Assembly (NCBI GenBank): GCA_029990175.1
Contig: JARKIP010000021.1
Location: forward strand, 19,969,501 to 20,033,500
Length of the DNA stretch: 64,000 nucleotides
Direction: 5' to 3'
DNA from: Petunia secreta
Lineage: Eukaryota; Streptophyta; Magnoliopsida; Solanales; Solanaceae
Part shown: piece by piece, positions 9,640-20,820 of the stretch
How positions within the stretch are numbered: position 1 is the stretch's first letter
How the letters are laid out: the number at the start of each line of letters is the position of its first letter
Program-made: the position numbers and the translations under genes
The notes under the pieces: model-generated
Seen by the model: the letters and a program-made list of their open reading frames with translations, nothing else
Database searches by the model: none
Told to the model about the DNA's origin: nothing

Positions 9640-10760
9640 GGAATATTCTGGGGTCTGTGGGGTCTGTGAGAGCAAGTCCAGGTGCAGGTAAAGTGAGTTA
9701 GGGAATGCTTTGTGGCTTGAGTTGTGGTGCAGTAGCATAGGATTCTGGTTCTTCTGTTGTTTGTGAGAAGTGAAGAGGGAGCTCAGGTAGGAGTCTGAGG
9801 GAGATGTAGAGTGAGGCTTGGTTTCTGTTCAGATATGCAGGGAGTTCAGGAGGTGGTTGTTCTAGTTTATCTGGTGGTTTGTAAGTATTCAGGGAGGCTG
9901 CAGGTAGTATGATCTAATTCAGGTTCTTTGGTGAGTCCAGGGAGTCTATGGAGGTTGATGTGTATGTTTGAGAAGGATAGGGAGAAGCTGTTTTAGGTCC
10001 TAGATGTTTGTAGGTGCTCAGGGAGTTATTTTCTTGTTTCTGAATTGTTAAAAGGGGCAGCAGAAGGGCCTATTCAGGCTGTTAAAACCTTGGTAGTAGA
10101 AAGGAGTAGTTCAGGGGGCTTTAGTTCAGTTGTAGGGTCTGCCAGGTCTTAGCTTATTTCTAGTGTTTAGGAGAGTTTGTTTGGGGTATGTGAAGGCTGA
10201 TTGCAGAGGTAGAGGAGCTGTTTCTTGCTGTTTGTTTCCAGTATGTCTCCTGGTTGTCAGGGAGTTGTTAGGTGGCTTTGGTGAGATGTTTTGGTAGTGG
10301 AGAGTGCAGGTGTAGGGGAGTTTGTAGTGGTGCTGTTGAGTGGAGTAGAGTTTAGGTGCAGCAGGGTTGCCTATGGAGGATTGGTGTGTATGTATGTGCA
10401 GAGTGTCTGTGAGGATGTTTGTAGGATTGTTCTAGTTTCCTGGAGGTTTGCACGTGGTTAAATCTTAGGGGCTGCAGCTTTAGAAAGCTGGTTTGATGCT
10501 TGCAGGCAGTAGCAAGTATGCTGTTCAAGAGGGAGCAATAGAGGTGAGGTCCTGGGGTCTAGTTGGTTTTCCAGGTGTGGTTTTGTAAGTCGATGGGCTG
10601 TTCTTGGTTTCTTTAGATTGAGGCAAGCAGGTTGATAAAGAGTTTAGTAATGGTAGCTGTTTAGAATGGGATTTCAGGTTGTTAAAAGAGGTGTGAGGCC
10701 TGTAAGTTTGCTTGGTTATAGGAGGTGGGCTGAGTTTTGCTCTCAAGTTCAGTTTCAGTT
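9640..10760 (+). other. G-over-C skewed LTR segment
   Basis: The + strand is rich in G and T with few C; for example, 10261-10320 has about 30 G and 2 C by eye. The corresponding part of Ogre-2 (about 32400-33420) is rich in C and A on the + strand, so the skew follows the element's sense strand. No gene is supported. Confidence 0.6.
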
Positions 10761-12510
10761 TTCTTAGAAGTTTGTCCAGTCTTGTATTGTCTTAAGCTAG
10801 TTTCCTGATGTCTTGTCTGTAATCTTCTCCTCCTCAGCTTTGCCTCTTCTGCTTCCAATTTATTACCTTAATATTGACTTGTAGAATTCCCCTGGTTCTG
10901 TTCTATCGATGCTATGTCATTGCTCTGAGTATTGGGAAATGTCACGTTACCCTGTTTGTGCTAAAATCAAATGTTATGGTTTATTAAGCCTATTAAAAAA
11001 TTGATTGCTTCTGTATAAAAAATGGAGTTTGTATTCTTGATTGATAGTTTGTTATCCTCTCTTAAAGCAAAGATGTGAATTTAGGTTTAATTGATAACCT
11101 GCTTGTGTCAAGATATGATCTGCCATGTGAAAGTGTTTAAGCTTACCAAATGAAGATTTATCTAATAACTTGGGATCGCTTTATTAGTTTTCTTTTACTG
11201 CAACACTTTTAAATATTTGGCTTGATGAAGTTCTTAAGTTTTCTGTTGAATTTCTTACTTTATGTTTAATTTATTTTTTGTTTATTAGACTTCAGTGTTT
11301 CGCTTAATCTGTAAAAATTATACTAATATTTATCTTCCTTTCTTTGCATGAACACTCTTGGGACGAGTTTGAAATAAAAACTCACAAACGGGGATGGCTA
11401 CGTGCATTCGAAGTTACTTGAACCGCTCCGCATTTTCGGGACTTGATATCCCCGAAAATGTAAACGAAAAAAAATGAAAAATCACAAAGTCCAAGGCTCA
11501 ATGATTGAGTTTGCGCTTCCGGGTTCTATTTTCTAAACTCCATCCTTCCCCACTCCCTTAGAAAATGCATGTTGTATAGGATTTCCCCATAGACCGGATT
11601 AGTAGCCCGGTAAGATAGAAATAATATTTTAATTGTGAATAACTATTGTAAATCACTTAAATTATTTTTATATGAATACTTTGTATCATTTCTTTGCGAA
11701 TCGCCAATTTATTTATGGATGTTTAGAATCATCTGTCAATTAATGAGTGCAAATAAAATTCGACTAAAATCTTACCCTCGTCATAATTCGCATTTGAACT
11801 GCTTCTTTATTTATTTTATTCAACATTCAATTATTTATTTATCTAATCTAATTTATTTAGTTAGTTAATTAATCAATTTTTAATCCTTTATTTATTGATT
11901 TACTTAATCTAATTTATTTAATTTCAATTAATCATTTATTTAATCCATTAAATATTTATTTATTTATTTAATCAATTATTATTCATTTATTCCTTTATTT
12001 AATTAAAATTGATAAGTATTCATTTATTTAATTAAGTTATTCATTGGTTTATTTATTTTTCTATTTATTCAATCAATTAATTAATCCTTTCTTATTATCC
12101 AATTATTTATCTAGTTTGTTTTTATTTAATTATCTAACTTCATTTAACCTTTACTCATTCTATTAATTAATCAATTGATCATTATTTCATTATCCATTTA
12201 ATTAACCTTAAATTTGGTCATTTATCTGTATAAGTATCGGCATAATTAAAATCTTGTCTTATTTATATTTATTCCTCTCACTTTATTTTAAATTAATTAT
12301 ATATACTTATTATCCTTAACGAATTCGTGAAAATCGCCGGATTAACCGCATTTAGCGGATTTTCGAAAGTGCTCCCGCAAGGGACATTCTTTCGGAAATA
12401 AAAGAACCACTTACCTAAGAATCTCTGATTTTAATTTAATTTCTTTTAAATAAAAAAAAAATAAGTTGCACTCTTTGATTAACTTAGGTTCCTAATAATC
12501 CTTAAATTAG

Positions 12511-12520
12511 GTGGCGACTC
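12511..12520 (+). other. Primer-site-like core inside the 3' LTR (Ogre-1)
   Basis: gtggcgactc, the partner of 1083-1094 in the 5' LTR. Confidence 0.6.
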
Positions 12521-12611
12521 TAAAGAAAATCCTTTGGCGTCCCATTTTGTTGAAATATACCCGAAACCTATCTTTTCTTAAAGAAAGGGCAATTTTTGGG
12601 GTTCAACAAGG

Positions 12612-13285
12612 CAAAGATCAAGGCTCCCAAGCTGCCAGTATTCAAGAGGGTCGTGATGTGCAAGAGGTAGAGAACTTTTTTTGGCCCTTGGAGAACTACT
12701 TCAGGCACGACAAAGTAAGGGATGGAGAGGGCAAGATCAACATCGTTGTGTTGTATCTCTCAGATACTACCATGCTATGGTGGAGACGGAAGATGCCCGA
12801 TATTGAGAAAGGCCTATGCACCATTAGCACCTAGGAGTAGTTCAAAGTGGAGTTCAAGTGATAGTTTTTCCCAAACGTTGTCGTGAACGAGGCAAGGCGC
12901 AATTTTAGGGAGTTAAGGCAAACTGGTAACATTTGAGACAACATGAAGGAGTACACCAATGTTGAGCTTCAAATTCCCAAACTCACTAATGATTACTTTC
13001 TATTCCACTTCATGAACGAGCTGTAGAAATGGGCTAAGCAGGAGTTGCAACGCTGGCAAGTCACTGACATAGACCAAGTATAATGGAGGCTGAGTCCTCG
13101 ATAGATTTCAGGCATGACAAGCATGATAAAAGCAAGGGTAAGGAGTCAAAGGGTGTCCCTGTCAAAAGTGGGGGAGACCGTGCTACAAGCAAGGAGACAC
13201 ATCAACAACACCCTAAGACTCAAGATGCCAACAGGTCTGATGGTAAGAAGAGCGGTCGTCAGAGTTTTTCCTAGAAAAAAGCACA
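12612..13285 (+). pseudogene. gag remnant (chromovirus-like)
   Basis: Gag core recognisable from VENFFWPLENYFRHDKVR, LSDTTMLWWRRKM and, after stops near 12832-12862, NFRELRQTGNI and LFHFMNEL. This fits the retrotransposon gag family (PF03732). A basic linker, RHDKHDKSKGKES, follows near 13110. At least four stops interrupt it. The start is missing because Ogre-1 is inserted upstream; the open frame that runs into this region from 12511 is partly LTR and is not a natural start. Confidence 0.75.
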
Positions 13286-13840
13286 TAGTGAGAAGAAATT
13301 ATGCTACATATGTGGGGGACCATACGACTTTAGGAATTGTCCAACCTAAAGAGTCTCAGTGCCATAGTGCGAGAGAGAAACGAGCAGGAACAGGAACATG
13401 AGGAGAGTTCGGGCACAACATAATTGGGTATGATTGGACTATGTAATGGTGTCACGAGGCAGGCTAACAAGGCCAACGAGTATAACACTAAGTACGTGGA
13501 TCTTACTATCAATAACAAGCCCGCTCGTGCCATGGTCAACACTAGAGCAACAAATAATTTCATGACTAAGGACACATCAAAGTGACTAGGGTTGGAGCTT
13601 GCTCCTAGTGACACCTATCTTAAGACAATCAATGTCGAGCTGACGAAGGTGTGCATAGTGGCCAATGATGTTTGTTTTAAGTTAGGCAGTTGGCACGGTA
13701 TGACAACCTTCATCTTTGCACCCATGGATATCTTTGACATCATACTTGGGCAAGAGTTCTTCTGACGTTGTCATACTATGATCTACCCTACCTCTAACAT
13801 CTTTTTGTCATAGAGTGAGAAAGATTTTGCATAGGCACTA
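13286..13840 (+). pseudogene. Zinc knuckle and protease remnant (chromovirus-like)
   Basis: CYICGGPYDFRNC near 13305 fits the CX2CX3HX4C knuckle of this group, with the histidine replaced by tyrosine. The aspartic protease follows near 13485-13780. Its active-site region reads MVNTRATNNFM where the family has D-T-G-A, so the catalytic Asp and Gly are lost. The stretch DIFDIILGQEFF near 13730 matches the conserved I-L-G motif. Confidence 0.7.
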
Positions 13841-13842
13841 TA

Positions 13843-14660
13843 GTGACTATACATCTTGTTAAGGGACTAAAGAAGGAGGGACCGACATTCATGGCAACCA
13901 TTGCGAGTCTAGGAGAATACAATGGTGCCCAAGAGACATTGTCGCCTTGCATGGAGAGTTTGCTTAAGGAAAATAAAGACGTTATGCTCGAGGCACTGCC
14001 TAAGCACTTTCCTCCGAGACATGAGGTGGATCACAAGATCGAGTTGTAGCTAAGGGCCAAGTTGCCCGAATTTTCCCCATACCTGATGGCACCGCCTAAG
14101 TTAGAGGAGCTTAGAAAATATTGAATGAGCTACTACATGCCGGTCATATCCGCCTATTGAAGACACTATTTGGCGCATAGGTATTGATCTAGAAGAAGAA
14201 TGATGGATCATTGCGTCTATGCATAGATTACCGGTTGCTCAACAAGGTCAGAGTAAAGAACAAGTACCTGACACAGCTCATTGTTGGCTTATTCGATAGA
14301 CTTGGGCAAGTCAAGTACTTCATCAAGGTGGACATTTGCAAGAGCTACTAGCAAGTTGGCATTGCAGAAGGGGATTAACCGAAGATAACATGTGTGATGA
14401 GATACATAGCTTTTGAGTGGTTGGTGATTCCCTTCGCCTTAACCAACGCAACCGCTACATTTTCCACTCTTATGAACAAGATCTTTCATCAATATCTTGA
14501 TCTGTTTGTGGTGGTCTATTTGGCCAACATAGTCATTTATAGCAACACTTTAGAGGAGCACATAGAGCACTTAAGGAAGCTTTTCCAAGTCTTTCAGGAG
14601 AATGAGATATATATCAAGCAAGAGAAGTGTGGGTTTACCTAGTAAAAGGTACACTTCTTG
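13843..14660 (+). pseudogene. Reverse transcriptase remnant (chromovirus-like)
   Basis: The N-terminal RT region begins near PRHEVDHKIEL (14017-14049), with stops and frame changes up to 14390. The palm is seen at 14394-14640. The catalytic YLDD box reads YLAN (in VVVYLANIVIYS), so both catalytic aspartates are gone. EEHIEHLRKLFQVF and IKQEKCGF follow in the usual order. Confidence 0.8.
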
Positions 14661-15330
14661 GGGCATGTCATTAGTAGTGGTGGGTTATGCATGGACAAGG
14701 CTAAGGTACGGACTATCCAAGAATGGAAGGTACCGACTGAGGTAATCAAGTTGCGATCTTTCCTTGGCCTTGCTAACCACTATAGTTGGTTCATTAGTGG
14801 CTATTTAACCAAGGCCGGACCATTAACCAAGTTACTGAAGAAAAATAAGCCATGGGATTGGACGCATCATTGCCAATAGGTGTTTGAAAGCCATAAGATA
14901 GCTGTAACAAAAGAGTCATTCTTAGCATTGCCATACTTTTCCAAGATATTTAAGGTACATACAGATGCTTCAGACTTTGCTATAAGGGTTGTCTTGATGA
15001 ATGGTAGGAATCCCATAGCATTCGAGAGCCACAAGTTGAATAACACGGACTGGTGCTACACAATGCAAGGGAAGGAGATGACTGCTATTGTGCATTGCCT
15101 ACAGATGGAAATGTTTCTTGCTTGGGTCGAAGTTCTTAACCAAGACAGATAACGTGGTTACTATCTGTTTTCAAACATAGAAGAAGCTCACACCGAAGCA
15201 AGCTAGGTGGAAGGATTTCTTGGCTGAGTTTGATTATGTGCTGAAGTATAAGACATGCAAAGAAAACATCCTAGCTGATGCCTTGTGTCGAAAATCCGAG
15301 CTTGCTGCCATCACTTCCGCAAGTTGTGAT
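14661..15330 (+). pseudogene. RT thumb and RNase H remnant (chromovirus-like)
   Basis: VISSGGLCMDKAKVRTIQEW, SFLGLANHY and LTKLLKKNKPWDW mark the end of RT. The RNase H-like part has VHTDASDFAI (keeping the D-A-S-D core) and NPIAFESHKLNNTD. A stop at 14877 and frame changes near 15150 and 15215 break it. EFDYVLKYKTCKENILADAL leads to the integrase. Confidence 0.75.
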
Positions 15331-16296
15331 ATCCGTAAGGCGATCACAGAGAGTATGCATCATGATCCAACAGCCAAGCAGTTTATGAAATTAGCCACCC
15401 AAGGCAAGACGAGGCATTTTTCATCAAAGATGGCCTTTTACTTACCACAGGTCGGAGGATCTATGTGCCAAGGTTTAGAGATATTAGGTGTCGCATCATA
15501 AAAGAGATCCATGATACTATGTAGGCCGGGCATCCAGGCAAAAATCACACTAGGTCCTTGGTTGAATCGGTCACTATTGGCCATGCTTGCGGGAAGACAT
15601 AGAATGTTATGTGCAGACTTATCTTGTGTGCCAACAAGAGAAGGTTGAGCAGCAGCGGGTAGGAGGACTTTTGGAACCACTACTAGTTGTAGAGTGTCCA
15701 TGGGAGAGCGTGATTATGGACTTTATCACATGATTGCCGAAGTCTGTCGGTTGCATCACTATGTCGATTTTGTAGAGTGGATAGATTTTGAATGTATGTC
15801 ATTTTTATGCTCACCTCAGCCAGTTTCACGGTCAAGGAAGCCGCCTAGCTATTTTGTAAGAACATGGTGAAGTATTGGGGCTTACTAAGGCATATCATCA
15901 GCGACAGAGACCCCCGCTTTAATGGATATTTACGTAGGGAGCTATTTGGCATGCTTGTACGGAGCTGCACTTTTCTACGAGCTTCCACCCACAGACGGAT
16001 GGATAGACGGAGCGGGTTAATGCCTTATTGGAATGCAACTTGAGGCCTTATGTGATACACATCAGAAAGATTCGGCAAGTCTAATTCTCTTACAACTTGT
16101 AACAGAGCGAGTCCATAGGGTGGACATCGTTTAAGCTAGCCATATGCCAAAAACCAGAAACTCCACATTCTCTACCTGCAGCATTCAATAGCAAGAGTTT
16201 GAGGGCTTATCATATGGCCAAAGGCTGAGAGGAATAGCTTGAAACTGCTTAGTCCTACTTGGGCAAGGCAGCTAAACGGATGAAGATCATAAACGG
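15331..16296 (+). pseudogene. Integrase remnant (chromovirus-like), cut by the Athila-like LTR
   Basis: The linker after RNase H leads to a diverged HHCC region (around AGHPGKNHTRSLVES near 15526) and a decayed catalytic core up to about 16030. Frame shifts and stops are frequent. Near 16255 a short match to the region before the C-terminal barrel (YLGKAAKRMK) ends at the LTR starting at 16297. The C-terminal part and any chromodomain are not in this window. Confidence 0.65.
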
Positions 16297-17834
16297 TGTT
16301 GATTCACACCCAATCCAATCACCTATGAAGGTGTGGGGCGATCGTCAAAGGTAGTACCCCGAATGAGAGTCGGGGTCAAATTCCTTAAGAAGCTAGCTCG
16401 TAATCTATTAGTCTTAGATTGAATAGTAACGAGTTATATGAGTTGTTAGAGTATTCCTAAATATAAGAGTGAAAATATTGATCTAACTACGACTACTAGT
16501 ACGATAAACAACGATTAGCAATAAGCGCATAAAATTAACTTTTCACTTTTAATACTTATAAAATATGAAGAATGAGCTAGGGGTTCACCCATTTCGTCAA
16601 GATTTCATCAACTTAATACTTCCTTTAACCTTACAAATCATATGGGTAATGTAAATGGTCGAACCACAACTATAATCCTCAAAACCCGTTAAGGATAGAG
16701 AGGATCTACCTCATTAAGCTTGTTAGGGTCAATAATGAGGCGCATAAAACCCTACTCCAAAGTCCCGAGCAGGAGTATCCTTTTTAAGTCTTTCTCTTTA
16801 GATGGGGTAGGCTCGTGAGAATATATAACCCAAGTGCTCGCTAGTTTCTATTAATCTACGCCTACAACCTTGTTAGAGTGATGAAAGCAAAGTAGGTTTA
16901 GGTTCAAGTATGGTCGTGCCTCAAACTCTAGTCAGAAAAGTACAATAGAGAACTAGATTCATCTTAACTCATAGATTTTATAAGATTAAAAACAAGTTTT
17001 AAGTTAAACGAACCAAGTCATTATGAATAAACCCGTAGTATGAGTTTAGCTACTCATACTAGGATCTAACACAGTTATAGTACGGAATGGAATGGCAAAA
17101 AACACGTAATGATATATATAAAAGATGAAATCCTTACAAAATTTGGTGTTAGAAACCCTTGCTTAGCTCTAAGAATATTCAAAAGTGCAAAAGTTATATT
17201 CTAAAGCTTAAAATACATATATTTGCTTTGGAGGAATAATGGTCTATTTATAGGCATAGGTTTGAAAGTTAAACTAATATTTAAAATATTGCCATTTTGC
17301 CCTGTTTTTCATTAGGCCACCGGTTATTCGGTGGACTGCCTACTAAAGTGTGACAGACTCTAACTCTTCTTGTCTTGTTTTGTTGTACAGGTCCGGTAGG
17401 GTTGCGTTTCAAGCGGCGTACATCTCCAGCTTCCCGCAGATATTGCAAGCTCACTATAAGTACCGGCGGGCTCATCGTTACTTCTACAGAGCCGCCGAAT
17501 GCTTTTGGCATGTGATTCGGCAGTCCGAACCTTTAGTTCAGTGGAGTGGTCTTGAGCTTTTGAAATCGCTCCTCCTCAGGCGGATGGCTTCTTCTCTTCA
17601 TCGAGTGATTTGACGAGGCGCCGATCCTTTTGCTGCCGGTTTCCATTCTCTTTATTTGTAGCCAAATTGTACTTGTTTTTTATTTTTTCTTCTTTTCTTT
17701 TGTTTTTGTATATTGATTCTCATTACATTTCTAAAACATGGAGATAAACATAAAATTTACACAAACAATAAGGCTTAAGGACATAAAAACTAATCTAAAA
17801 GAGTTGCATTTAAACGCAAAATACCAACATATCA
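16297..17834 (-). repeat. Athila-like 3' LTR
   Basis: On the + strand it runs from TGTTGATTCACACC to ACATATCA, so on the minus strand it begins TGATATGTTGG and ends in CA. It directly follows the polypurine tract at 17835-17847. A good TATA box lies at 17241-17254. One of three GC-rich repeat blocks lies at 17290-17640, just upstream of that TATA box. Only one LTR is present in the window, so the boundaries are inferred. Confidence 0.55.
17241..17254 (-). promoter_or_regulatory. TATA box of the Athila-like LTR
   Basis: cctataaatagacc on the minus strand is a textbook plant TATA box. Transcription would run toward 16297. Confidence 0.5.
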
Positions 17835-17847
17835 ACTCCCCAAACTT
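17835..17847 (-). other. Polypurine tract of the Athila-like element
   Basis: aagtttggggagt on the minus strand, immediately before the LTR start tgatatg. It follows the cttgaggacaagc motif usual at this place in Athila elements. Confidence 0.55.
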
Positions 17848-20205
17848 AAGCTTTTGCTTGTCCTCAAGCAACATTAAGATCTACCTTATGTTCACAATTT
17901 CAACACCGGGATTGAGTTCAACAATGGGTTTAGACAAGAAAAGGTTTATGACTTTGGTTGGTACCAATTTTACACATAAGAATCCAACCAATCTACCGCA
18001 AGCACCAAAGTTACCACTATATCAACTAGAGCTTATAGTGATAGCTAAAGTATGTATAGCACAAAGATTCACTCAACTCACCTAAAGCTCATATAGTTGA
18101 ACCCTCAAGACTCAAGTCCCCTAATGCTCTTACCGCAAAGAATGGGTCTCTATCTCACAATACAATTCAAACAAAAGGGACCCTTGAGTCTAACCCTCCA
18201 CTCTCGCAAAACCAATTGGCAAAGGATAAAATAGGACATCTAGGGTTGTAATGTAGGCTTTTGGATATAGATAGGATATAATTTTGGATACAAAGTGACT
18301 AATCTCCCTCCTTGGACAGTACATTATCTTTTCATTCATCTCATTTTAAGCTTTTCTTTTTCATATTTAGCACTTATTTCCCAATTTCCACTCATAATAT
18401 TTCTTTGTGGCTCTTATTCTTCTTTTTTCTTTTCTTTTATATTTTTGTACCTTTTTTCTCATTTTGCTTCTTTTTTTTTTTGTTCTTTTCTTGATTTTCT
18501 TCTTCCTTTGCAACTTTTATCTAAATGTTTTCTTTTGAAGAGCCATTTAGCCTTCACTTCCTTACTCCCCTTCCCCAAACTTAGACATCAGTCTAAGTTG
18601 TACGTCTTTCAATTCCTCAAATAGATAGAGCCAAAAGAAGGTTACTATCAAGCACCTAGAATTGGTCCGGGCTAGTAACGTGACTAACAAAAGAAATGTA
18701 TTAATGCTCAATGTTTGTTAACTATGGGTTGACATCATTTAGTAGCCTTGAAAGGCTCAAACAGGTCAAAGAAATGTCTATTATCCTATCCATTACCAAC
18801 ATGATATTCCATCCATTATAAAGACACACAAGCCAAGTTCTAACAAGCATATGCAACTACAAGCTAGAGCAAAGACTCACCACATATAGCACAAGGGACA
18901 AGAGATAAGAACATCAACTTTTCACAAGCACTAGAGTAAGGAATTAGCCTATACTACACATGCATAGAGTCATCAGAAGAACCTAAATGTTATATGCATA
19001 ACTCTCACCAATCAGTCCACTATCTTTCTCATGTGTGCTCTTAACATGTTGGTTCCAAACAAGTCACAATACAAGGACATAATGGAATTTTTACGATCAA
19101 CTACTAAAAAGTGCCTAGTTCAAAAGAATTGCGTTCTTAAAAAAGAACCGAGTAAACGAAAAACCAAAAAGGTTATTTAATATCCTAAGCTCTTTACACT
19201 AGTGATATATACAATGGAGGTAGTTATTGTTTCAGGCCCAAGTGAAATGAGTTCCACGAGGGTTGCCTACGTGTCGCAAGAAGTGCGAATCCGAGGAAAA
19301 GAGGCAAGATCCCAAGCGTAGTTCATGGGAGTACCTATTGCATATTTTTGGAATTTTTCAAATTATCAATTTTGTTTTGATTTTTCACTTTTTCAATATT
19401 TTTGTGTTTTCATTTTCATCAAATAAAAGACAACTACACTAGGAAATTAAACAGACAAGAATTTAAAGAGAAGAAATTAAAAATATGCCAAATTAAAGTA
19501 TCTACAAGGATAGTTTAGGACAATCAACAAGGCAATCAATCAAAATAACATCCTATCCCCAACATGAAAAGTTTTTATGTACCCAAGCAACTAATCAAAG
19601 CAACACAACACAACACAAAAATAATAGGTAAGGGGTGAAAAAGTCTCCCTATCAATCACATGCAGTTCCTTTGCCCTTTCCCTCCACGTGCTTCTTTGGG
19701 ACTTCTGCTCTTCCTCTTCTCCTCTCTTGCCTTGTTCTCACAGCTTCCTCCAATGAAGCTTGCCTTGACATCTACAACTACACATCTTCATCATCAAAGT
19801 GCAAGCTCTTCATCAGCTCCAAGGCTCTTTTTATCTCTTCTGTTTGGTTCACCCAGCTTGTGGATTCCGTAGCTGCTGAAAGACCTGACCTTTCTTTTCT
19901 TTGGCTTCGCTCCCTTTCACTCCACAACACTTCAACAGTCTTTACCATGTCGGCTTGAGTTATGGAAAACACATAAATTGCCCTTTTGATCTTAAAAATA
20001 TCTTTGGCATTAGCTTTATGGCTTTACTCAACTGTTCAAATTGTGTTGGAGTGGCTTTGCGAGAGGATGGTGGATGTGGTAGGACTTGAGGGAGATTGCA
20101 CAAGAGATTATTGAATTCTTGCATTTTGCCTTGCAACTATTCAAGCTCCTTAGTCAAGCTTGCTATGGAAGCCTCTACATCCTTGTGGATGCGTGACTGA
20201 GGTGC
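17848..20205 (-). other. Athila-like 3' region without a supported gene
   Basis: A pyrimidine-rich run (about 18330-18510, purine-rich in the element's sense) accounts for the open frames there. Motif 19250-19324 is related to the Ogre hairpin family. On the minus strand, 19635-20205 is probably the decayed charged tail of the ORF at 20206-20820, but stops are too frequent to be certain. Confidence 0.5.
19250..19324 (-). other. Hairpin-family motif in the Athila-like element
   Basis: On the minus strand it starts gaactacgcttgggatc, holds gacacgtaggcaaccc and ends gtggaactc. CTACG pairs with CGTAG. The order of words is the same as in the Ogre copies, and it lies in the same 3' region and sense. 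Confidence 0.5.
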
Positions 20206-20820
20206 TCACGAGCTGGATGGTCTGTCACCTTGTGTGGGTGCTACTTGAGTAAGGGCAACCGATGTAGGCAAGATGGGATTGTCCACATATTCAATAGCAT
20301 AAAATTCAAAGCATCTCGTGGCAAATGCATAATCATCATTTCCTTCTGTTTCGCAACATTGGTTCATGAGATATTCAATCAGGGTGTTTGCAAAGGGAAT
20401 GTCTTCGCTACCAGACCTAGCAACTTCCATTATTACTTTCACCATTTCATCCCCTAAGTTGATCTTCACTCCAGTCATGATGCATCCAATCCTGAGTGCC
20501 TTTCTCACGGATATCAACTGATTCTCTCTTGATGGAATGATTCTCGAGTTCCTAATATCATGTCAACCCTTGGCTTCGAAGTTAAGGTCCTGTGTTGTGA
20601 TTTGAGCACCAACTCTGCAGGCCTCTGCTCTCTCCCAAAGATTGGCTTGAGCCACCTCCTTTGTGCTTTCTCATCCATTGTCGGTTTGGCCATATAATCA
20701 TCTGGACTAAAGTTGGGAAGGCTAGGATAATTGTTCAATGCTTTAGCTGATATCTCAACTGTCTTGCCCTTGCATTTCACCTTGTACTCTAGTTGAGTCT
20801 GTTTGGTTAGTGCAGCTTAG
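20206..20820 (-). pseudogene. Athila late ORF remnant (putative plant transposon protein domain)
   Basis: Two minus-strand frames, 20514-20780 and 20206-20517, join through a frame shift near 20515. The second contains LRIGCIMTGVKINLGDEMVK, which fits the C-I-x-x-G-x-x-x-N-x-G pattern I associate with the plant transposon protein domain (PF20167) in the late ORF of Athila elements. The first starts with a basic segment and contains KPTMDEKAQRRWLKPIFG. The role of this ORF in the element is not known to me; it occupies the position called env-like. It is broken and short for the family. A profile search would confirm or reject the family. Confidence 0.45.

Larger units (their letters stand above)
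1..12608 (+). mobile_element. Ogre-1: gag-only Ogre/Tat LTR retrotransposon (5' end outside window)
   Basis: A Ty3/gypsy element of the Ogre/Tat type on the + strand. Bases 1-1181 reappear at 11397-12608, which marks them as the end of the 5' LTR. The full 3' LTR is 8282-12608 and the internal region 1182-8281 is about 7.1 kb. A tRNA-Arg-type primer site and the polypurine tract aaagaggggcag frame the internal region. The only protein remnant is gag; ORF1, protease, RT, RNase H and integrase are absent, so the element is non-autonomous. It is inserted in the gag region of a decayed chromovirus-like element that resumes at 12609. The right target duplication would be aggca (12609-12613); its partner is outside the window. 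Full length is inferred to be near 15.8 kb. Confidence 0.88.
8282..12608 (+). repeat. Ogre-1 3' LTR (4,327 bp)
   Basis: It runs from TGTTGACACCC to GGGGTTCAACA. It holds a telobox-like aaaccctag and a TATA box (8913-8938), a donor-like site (9178), a region with many more G than C (about 9640-10760), a run rich in ATTTA and TTAATTAA (about 11800-12320) and the primer-site-like core (12511-12520). The first ~680 bp would be U3 if the TATA box is used. No gene is supported in it. Confidence 0.88.
12609..16296 (+). mobile_element. Decayed Ty3/gypsy chromovirus-like polyprotein
   Basis: Fragments of gag, zinc knuckle, protease, RT, RNase H and integrase follow in the order typical of Ty3/gypsy chromoviruses, with many stops and frame changes. 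Its 5' part lies beyond Ogre-1, outside the window. At 16296 it is cut by the Athila-like LTR, so the C-terminal end and any chromodomain are not seen. It is the oldest layer of the nest. I did not resolve its lineage. Confidence 0.8.

Noticed and set aside
12511..12834. 107-codon frame as a gene start
   Set aside because: The first third is Ogre-1 LTR and the rest is the gag remnant of the chromovirus-like host; the fusion is accidental.
18295..18624. Hydrophobic Phe/Ser/Leu-rich frames resembling a membrane protein
   Set aside because: Product of a T-rich run in the Athila-like 3' region; two frames look equally hydrophobic.
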